A stretch of 64,000 bases of DNA from Piliocolobus tephrosceles (Eukaryota > Chordata > Mammalia > Primates > Cercopithecidae): contig NC_045436.1 of the NCBI RefSeq assembly GCF_002776525.5, positions 50,017,313 through 50,081,312 on the forward strand, read 5' to 3'. Below the pieces are notes generated by a model, which was given only the letters and a program-made list of their open reading frames with translations, had not been told where the DNA came from and ran no database searches. Below are positions 57,471 through 64,000 of this stretch, piece after piece. Position 1 is the first letter of the stretch. Each line of letters begins with the position of its first letter. Both the position numbers and the translations under genes were made by a program.

Positions 57471-58449
57471 AGCTTTTATTTTCAACAATCCATCTCTCTA
57501 CTGCTTGTTACTGACATCTACTAAGCTACTAGTTATTCTTCTCTCTGGTTTATGGTCCCATCATCATCTGAGATGACTTTACTGTCCATATGAACAGCCC
57601 TAGTCTCCATTTCCTTCAATCCTCTCAATTTGATACCCTTTAACACATTCCACTTGGTCTGTTCTATGGCTATACCTAAGTTTGCCACTATTAGGTGGTT
57701 TGTCACAACTTTATTCTGTTCTTTGGTCTATTCTATAGCTAAATCTAAGTTTGTTACAAGCCAGGTGGTTTATCACCTCTTAAATCCTAAATTTCAATGT
57801 CTTCCATTCCTTTAGCTCATCCATTTTCTTACTAAAAGCCCTCCTCTGCCACTTCCTTCCTTAAATCAGCCTAGATGCATCATCCAGGTTTCATGATCCA
57901 ACTTTTCATAAACACCCTCACTCCTTTGTGCTCTTGTTCACCTGGCTCAAATTTGCCCTGGGTTTTGCCATGATACTGTGCTCCACCACATTCCACGTTT
58001 GTGGCCTAAGTACTAGAATAGGTACTTTTGATATGGCAGGGGTATCTAAGATGAAAAAAGAAAATCATTCAATATAAAATGAATCCAGCCAGTATGCAAT
58101 ATAACAACATAATCATTTACTTCCCATCCCTGTACCTAGCCTTGTACAGGTAAAAATTCTCTCATCCTCTTATTTTTAATGTTGGTTAGGGGCTTTATGT
58201 AAAGCTCCTGTGGCTCCAAATGTATTCAAGTGTTCAATGGATATGCTCCTTTTGAAATGTTGTCACTGTTCTCATGTAGGCTAAAAATGGAACTATAACT
58301 TTCTTGCTTCTTATTGGTAGGTTTATTTACTCATGCAGCAAATATTTGAGTACCTACTGTGTATTTGGCAGACACTTTGCCCTTAAAGAGCTTATAATAA
58401 TATAAAAATAAGACAAATACTCAAAAAAGGTTAAAATAATACTACATAT
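57471..58449. other. Unclassified sequence with an imperfect ~70-bp tandem duplication
   Basis: No gene seen. 57653-57710 and 57723-57780 are related copies ('ttggtctgttctatggctat' versus 'ttggtctattctatagctaa'). Confidence 0.5.
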
Positions 58450-58762
58450 GGCCAGGCGCGGTGGCTCAAGCCTGTAATCCTAGCACTTTGGGAGGCCGAG
58501 ACGGGCGGATCACAAGGTCAGGAGATCGAGACCATCCTGGCTAACATGGCGAAACTCCATCTCTACCAAAAAAATACAAAAAAAAAAAACAAAAAAAAAC
58601 TAGCCGGGCGAGGTGGCGGGCGCCTGTAGTCCCAGCTACTCTGGAGGCTGAGGCAGGAGAATGGCATAAACCCGGGAGGCGGAGCTTGCAGTGAGCTGAG
58701 ATCCGGCCACTGCACTCCAGCCCGGGTGACAGAGCGAGACTCTGTCTCAAAAATAAAAAAAA
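58450..58762 (+). repeat. Young Alu, AluYR-like
   Basis: 'gctcaagcctgtaatcctag', 'actagccgggcgaggtggcg' and 'gagatccggccactgc'. Target duplication 'ataata(c/t)tacatatg' at 58435-58450 and 58764-58779. Confidence 0.94.
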
Positions 58763-59309
58763 AGATAATATTACATATGACTAAAAGAAAGATGGAATGT
58801 GTTATGAAAGATCAGAGAAGAAAGAACTTATATCCAGCTGAGAAAATCCTTAAAGAATGGGCAGAATTTGCTCAGTTGATAAGAGAGGAAATAATATTTC
58901 AGCCAGAGTGAGAGGTACAAGAAAAGGCTTTGCATGGGAAAGGATTAGGAATAACCCGGTTCTCGTTTGTTTCCAGGTGGATGGAAAGCCGATTTCCAGT
59001 CTTTATGATAATGCCGATGTTCCACTTGGGAAAGATACTGTACAACAATGAAAGTAGCCCTTTCTTTTGTCTTTCAAAGAATGTATTTTTAACAAACAGC
59101 CTCTGTGTGATCCTTTTGACCACATAATTTGTAGAGTTAACCCTGAAATTTTCATTAGCAACAATGAAAGCACACACAGGCACAATATTAATATAGATTA
59201 ATATCAGCCTATGTTGGTCAGAAAGTCTCATTTAAATGTTTAAGAGACAGAAGTCCCAAATTGTAATTTCTTCCACTAGCAGGAGGAAGCTCAGAATTGG
59301 TTTTTCTAC
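58763..59309. other. Unique sequence
   Basis: No gene recognised. Overlapping short frames (60-110 codons, 58857-59231) have no family resemblance. Confidence 0.45.
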
Positions 59310-59690
59310 AACACTAGAGGATACTACTCAGAAATCAAAAGGAATTAACCATTGATACATGCAGCAACACAGATGAATCTCAAAGTAATTGTGCTGAGAG
59401 AAACCAGACCCAGAAAAAGGTAAATTCTATATGATCTCATTTATATAAGACTCTAGGAAATGCAAACTAATCTACACATACAGAAAACTGAGGGCAGGTA
59501 CTAGGAAGGCTAGGAGGGAGGCATTACAGAGAGGCATGGGGAAACCTTTTGGGGTGATAGATACATTTACTACTTTGATTGTGAGGATGAAGTCGCAACT
59601 CTGTACGTGTCAGTGGTATATTTTAAATATGAACGGCTTATTTTATGGAAATTCTGCCCCTATAAAGCTGTTAAAAAAAAAAAACACTTC
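59310..59690 (+). mobile_element. Old LINE-1 3' end
   Basis: 'gaggatactactcagaaatc', 'caacacagatgaatctcaaa', 'tatgatctcatttatataag', 'tctgcccctataaagctgtt' and an A-run at 59671-59683. Confidence 0.75.
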
Positions 59691-59944
59691 TCTTTGAGAG
59701 ACATCACCTTTGTCTTTTAAACCATCTTATGTTGAATCTAAAAGATCAGTATAAGGTTTTAATAAGATCAGAGACCCATGTGTCTTAATTTCCAGGACAT
59801 ATAACATAATCATGGTGATTAAGACAAAAGTATGTATATGATTACCTATAAACTATCATAGTTAAATGACTACCCTGCATAAGGCAAAATGATTATTTTA
59901 TTCCTAAGATTGAAATTGCTCAACTTTTTATTAGAGATAATAGA

Positions 59945-60215
59945 TTAGAGGGCATGTTGGCTCACACCTGTAAACCCAATGCTTTGGGAGGCTGTGGCAG
60001 GAGGATCCCTTGAGGCCAGGAGTTGAAGATCAGCTTGGGCAACACAGCAAGACCACATCTCTACAAAAAATTGTAAAATAAAACGTTTATCCAAGTGTAG
60101 TGGCACTCACTCACCTGTAGTACTAGCTGCTCAGGAGGCTGAGGCCTGGAGTTCAAACTGCACAACGCTTCACTTCAACCTATGTGACAAAGTGAGATCC
60201 TATCTCTAAAATAAA
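59945..60215 (+). repeat. Alu element (old J-type)
   Basis: 'gagggcatgttggctcacac' to 'gagatcctatctctaaaata'. Partly deleted right arm. Confidence 0.85.
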
Positions 60216-60285
60216 TAATTCAATTTTTATAATTAGGGAACATTTAAATTGAGATTATAAGTAAAAAATAAAACAAACAGTCCTG

Positions 60286-60702
60286 CTACCTGATATGGTT
60301 TGGATCTCTGTCCTTATCCAAATCTTATGTTGAAATGTAATCCTCAGTGCTGGAGGTGGGGCCTGGTGGGAGATGATTGGATCATGGGGGTGGTTTCTCA
60401 TGGTTTAACACCATTGCCCCCTGGCGCTGTTGTCGCGATGATGAATTCTCATGAGATCTGGTCGTTTTAAAAGTATGGGGCACCTCCCCCTTCTGTCTTG
60501 CTCCTGGTCCTACCATGTGAGATGCCTTGCTCCCCCTTTGCCTTCTACCATGATTCAAAGTTCTCTGAGGCCTCCCCAGAAGCAGATGCTGCTATACTTT
60601 CTGTACAGCCTGCAGAACGTAAGCCAATTAAACCTCTTTTCTTACACATTACCCAGTGTCGATATTCTTTATAGCAGTGTGAGAATGGATTAATACACTA
60701 CC
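60286..60702 (+). mobile_element. MST-type MaLR solo LTR with target duplication
   Basis: LTR body 60291-60697, starting 'tgatatggtttggatctctg' and ending 'gaatggattaataca'. A perfect duplication CTACC flanks it (60286-60290, 60698-60702). Confidence 0.92.
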
Positions 60703-61079
60703 TCATGCAATAATGTAAAAATAGGCAACCCACTGAGAGTAAACCTAATCAACTTGTTCATTTAGATGTAAACTGTGGAGACGACATTGCCATCTAGTTG
60801 TTGAATACTGAGTATACTGTTGAAACATTCTTGATAATGTTCTATTTCTCTTTTTTGTAGACTTAGAAGGAACACACAGAAGCCCCTAACCAATTACATC
60901 TCCTTTATAGGAGTGTGAACGTGACTGCCATAGTGCAGTCCATGCTGCCCCTGGTAATTATATGCCTCAACCCAAGCAGGTGATTATATATCCTGTGACT
61001 ACCTCATGCTCAAGGCTCTTCCATGTTACACACACACACACACACACTCACACTCACACTCAAAAGCAAAACAAAAATA
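60703..61079. other. Unique sequence with a short CA repeat
   Basis: No gene. 'cacacacacacacacacact' at about 61028-61060. Confidence 0.45.
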
Positions 61080-61720
61080 AAACAATCTGCTTGATCCCTG
61101 CCCTACAGAGATTAGTCTAGTCAGGGAAACATACAACTAAGCGTTTGAATACAGTGCAGTGGGGGCTACGAGAGCAGAAGTACAGAAAATATGTGAGCGC
61201 CAACAAGCACCAGCAGGAGGTAAAGGTTTAGGGAAAATTAGTGGGAATTTTATCTAAACTGAAAACAGTGGATAAGAGGAGATGAGATTCTGCAGTGTCC
61301 TATAAGCTATTTTATTCTAGAAGCAATGGAAAGCTTTGAACTTTTTGAAAAATCTTAAGCAAGGAAATGAAGTAGTTAGATTTGTATGTTAGAAATAATA
61401 TTCTGGTTTTAGTATGGAGACTGGATTAAAAGGAGATAAGATTAGAGCATCGAGAGAGGTTGTTAGAGTAATTTAAGCAAGAGATGATGGTACTAAGCTA
61501 GGATTATAAACATGGAAATGGAGAGAAGTTGGAGGGTTTGAAAGATGTTCTGCAGATATAATAAATGGGACTTGCTAAAAGCCAACTGTGGAGAATTAGG
61601 AAGACGGAAACACCAAAGATGACTTCCATGTTTCTGACTTGACAACTGAGTGCATGGTGGTGTCCAAAAAATGGAGGAGCAGGTTTTGAGATAATAAAAT
61701 TCATTTTTACTCCTGTCGAG
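61080..61720 (+). repeat. Ancient interspersed repeat, possibly old L1 3' UTR
   Basis: 'aagagatgatggtactaagc', 'ggaaatggagagaagttgga' and 'gatgacttccatgtttctga' are recurrent words of an ancient primate repeat that I cannot name with certainty. Confidence 0.5.
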
Positions 61721-62049
61721 CTGGAGGCACTCATGATGTATCTAAGAACAAACATCTATTTGACAACTGAATATATGGTGTGATGCTCACTATAGAGATC
61801 TGGACGCTTCAGCACATACATTATCACTGACACACTGGAATAGACATAAGGCACACTGAGTCTATTTCAGGAAATGTGCCTAGACTTAAAATAGATATGC
61901 ACATAGAGTGGAAGGAAGAAGAGCAGAGAAAATTGAGAAGGAATAGTTAAGGAGGCTCCCTACCTTCTCACTCCACCTCAGGCCGGCAAGCAGAACTTAC
62001 TGTTGCCGCTTGGGCTCCCACTGTTTTCCATCTATGCATCTACCAAGGC
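61721..62049. other. Unique sequence
   Basis: No gene or confident repeat seen. Confidence 0.4.
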
Positions 62050-62195
62050 ATTTGTTATGTCATTGCATATACTTATCTTTCTCTCTCCTTCTACTAAACT
62101 GTAAGGATCTTAGGGCAAGAATCATGTCATACTCATATTTGGATTCCCAGGACTTACAACAGTGCTTGGCAGATAGTCTTTCCTAAGACTTTTAT
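62050..62195 (+). repeat. L2 3' end
   Basis: 'ctactaaactgtaaggatct', 'acaacagtgcttggcagata' in L2 order. Confidence 0.65.
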
Positions 62196-62204
62196 TTAAT
62201 AACT

Positions 62205-62400
62205 AATGATAGGAAAAATTCATTGAGTACTTTCTGTGTTCCAGGCACTTTATATATAAGGTCTGTTATACTGGGGATGTATTAAGACTCAGAAAACTTA
62301 AGTGAATTGTTCAAGAAGCTTCCAGGATTCAGACCTGGTTCTGTATGAGTCCATGCTTTTTTTTTCTACTATATCATACTCTCTGCGACAGACTGGTGAA
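62205..62400 (+). repeat. MIR-like element
   Basis: 'cattgagtactttctgtgtt', 'ccaggcactttatatataag', 'aacttaagtgaattgttcaa'. Confidence 0.65.
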
Positions 62401-63372
62401 TGAAATCTATCTTTAACGAAAAAGGAAAAAAGGGATTGCATCTTATATAAGGCACAGATAGTGATCCTTATGCTAAACACGGTAAAGTCCTATGGAGAAA
62501 ATCCTTGGGTTCTGTCTCCTGGAGTTACATGCCATGTATGCCAGAAAGTATAGCAAGTAAATGGCTGCATGTCCTAAACCATAAGGAAGTTCATGTAGAC
62601 TAAGCAAAATGCTACCAGTTACCATTTTGCACCGCAGCTCTTGCAAGGAGCCAGCAATTACCACTACACCATGGATCTAAGATACCCTCACAAAGATAGG
62701 CCATACACTGCCTGCGACCTTCAGCTTCTCAGTTTTGCTCAAAATAACTTGGCCAAAAGCTGAGAAACTTTAGTACCATCTAAACTTTTCATTCCGATTA
62801 TGCTTGGTCACTGCTCACAAGGCAGCTCCCTCTCATTTCTTGTCTCCAAACTGTACTGGATAGCATCCCACCAACACACATTGCCCTCCCTCCAACCTTT
62901 CAAGTATGGGCTTTGACAACCTATTCTATTATAAATAAACCCACCTTTATTCTCAGCGCTTTTAAAAACTTTAATTCCTTTGAAGTTCATTCCATTCAAT
63001 TTTGTCACCCTTTACCTTGCTTTGTCCCTAATACCTACATCGTGTTATTCCTTTAAACCCCAAATTCATTTAATCATTTCCTAGGGGATTTCAACATTCG
63101 TGTGGAATGTCGGTTGAACATCCAACCTTCACGGTTCCAACGCCAGTTCAACCTCATTCCCTTGGTCACATTCCCCACTTTGTTATGGAGCGGTTCTGGG
63201 TGATTTTCATACCTTTATGCTCCTATTCATATTACCCACAGTGCGCCTGATCATTAACCCCATTGAGACCTCCATTCCTATAATGTCGCCTCTTCTTCCA
63301 GTTTATTCTTGATCCTGCTTCCTTCTGTATCTGACCTGGATCTCTTAAATTGGTCATATGACCTGCTCCAGT
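62401..63372. other. Unclassified sequence
   Basis: No gene or exon recognised; probably ancient repeat plus unique DNA. Confidence 0.4.
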
Positions 63373-63373
63373 G

Positions 63374-63680
63374 CTTTTCTTTTCTTTTCTTTTCTTTTCT
63401 TTTCTTTCGAGACAGGGGTCTTGCTCTGTCATCCAAGCTGCAGTGCAGTGGCCCAATCTCGGCTCACTGCAACATTCGCCTCCCGGGTTCAAGCCATCCT
63501 CCCATCTCAGCCTCCTGAGTAGCTGGGACTACAGGCGCTAACCACCACACTTGGCTAATTTTTGTGTTATTTATCCCCATGTTGCCCAGGCTTGTCTCAA
63601 ACTCTTGAGCTCAAGCAGTCTTTTTGCCTCAGCCTTCCAAAGTGTTGGGATTACAGCATGAGCCACCATGCCTGGCCTCG
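63374..63680 (-). repeat. Alu element, antisense, (TTTTC)n tail
   Basis: Tail of six TTTTC units, then 'gagacaggggtcttgctctg' to 'catgcctggcc'. Target word 'cagtgctttt' / 'cagtgctttc'. Confidence 0.94.
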
Positions 63681-64000
63681 TCAGTGCTTTCAATTACCCT
63701 CCATATTTTTCCATCCCTGGTATATCTCTTCCAACTCACATTTCTGTATCCTGCCTGGCACAAATGCTCTCAATTTCTATCCTTGTCTTTCTCCTACATC
63801 CGTTTTCCAAATCACAATTCTGGATCAGTCCTGTAATCTACCTGGCCCTATAAGCCATTCAGATGAGATGCTAGAAACAATCACAAAATCACCATACTTT
63901 CATGATTTCCAAATTCAGTTCCATGGTTAACCCTGTTCATTAATGTTTTTGTCTTTCATCAGCTCTATTCCAAACCATCTCTATTCTCCTCAAGCCTCCA
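63681..64000. other. Unclassified sequence to the right edge
   Basis: No gene or confident repeat. No NAA15 exon recognised. Confidence 0.4.

Noticed and set aside
1..64000. tRNA, rRNA, snRNA genes, CRISPR arrays, mitochondrial insertions, gene clusters
   Set aside because: Looked for by eye on both strands; nothing convincing. Small RNA pseudogenes could be missed without a covariance-model search.

Overview
This is a primate nuclear genome window, most likely from an Old World monkey (Cercopithecidae). It is dominated by interspersed repeats: about 40 Alu copies, roughly a dozen LINE-1 segments, LTR elements of several classes, old DNA transposons, and MIR and L2 relics. Several young Alus (36927-37240, 39360-39481, 42866-43166, 43457-43778, 58450-58762) share sequence variants that I associate with the AluYR subfamilies of macaques and baboons: 'gctcaagcctgtaatc', 'actagccgggcgaggtggcg' and 'gagatccggccactgc'. 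A human or ape window would not be expected to carry them. The species call is an inference from recall of subfamily diagnostics.

Only one functional protein-coding locus is visible. Exon 1 of RAB33B, a Golgi and autophagy Rab GTPase, lies on the minus strand at 11643-11891 with its initiator ATG, P-loop and splice donor. It sits in a CpG island of about 1.1 kb (11640-12720), which holds a perfect CTCTCGCGAGAG palindrome at 12359-12370. The rest of RAB33B (exon 2) is not in the window, so positions 1-11642 are intron 1. Everything to the right of about 12.7 kb is the upstream intergenic region. In human this interval lies between RAB33B and NAA15 at 4q31.1; no NAA15 exon was recognised here.

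Layout. 1-7945: intron 1, filled by a near full-length old L1 (split by an MST-type LTR and an Alu) and a second L1 3' end. 7945-11640: mostly unique intronic sequence with MIR and hAT fragments. 11640-12720: promoter CpG island. 12720-16380: unique sequence, three Alus, MER20. 16380-23219: a complete but inactivated ERVL-type (class III) provirus on the minus strand, with both LTRs, a 5-bp target duplication, a Leu-tRNA-like primer site, and gag, pro, RT, RNase H, IN and dUTPase remains. 23220-30060: MLT1-like LTR, Alus, and a long old L1 interrupted by a solo LTR, a Tigger-type element and Alus. 30060-35830: a second L1 of the same type as the first, split by Alus, followed by a GFOD2 processed pseudogene that is itself split by an MST LTR carrying an Alu. 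35830-43440: old L1 segments, nested Tigger elements, a young L1PA 3' end, a solo LTR and young Alus. 43440-51300: Alus, L1, L2 and MIR fragments, and a class II (ERVK-like) solo LTR with local duplications. 51300-64000: L2 and MIR relics, a polypyrimidine tract, an MLT1 LTR split by a full-length uninterrupted NDUFAB1 retrocopy, further Alus, an MST LTR, and unique tail sequence.

There is no operon-like or system-like organisation. I found no CRISPR array, no RNA gene, and nothing I would call a previously undescribed biological system. The most notable items are the intact NDUFAB1 retrocopy whose phosphopantetheine serine is a cysteine, the structurally complete ERVL provirus with a protease active-site change, the thrice-nested GFOD2 pseudogene, the RAB33B promoter palindrome, and several exact local tandem duplications.
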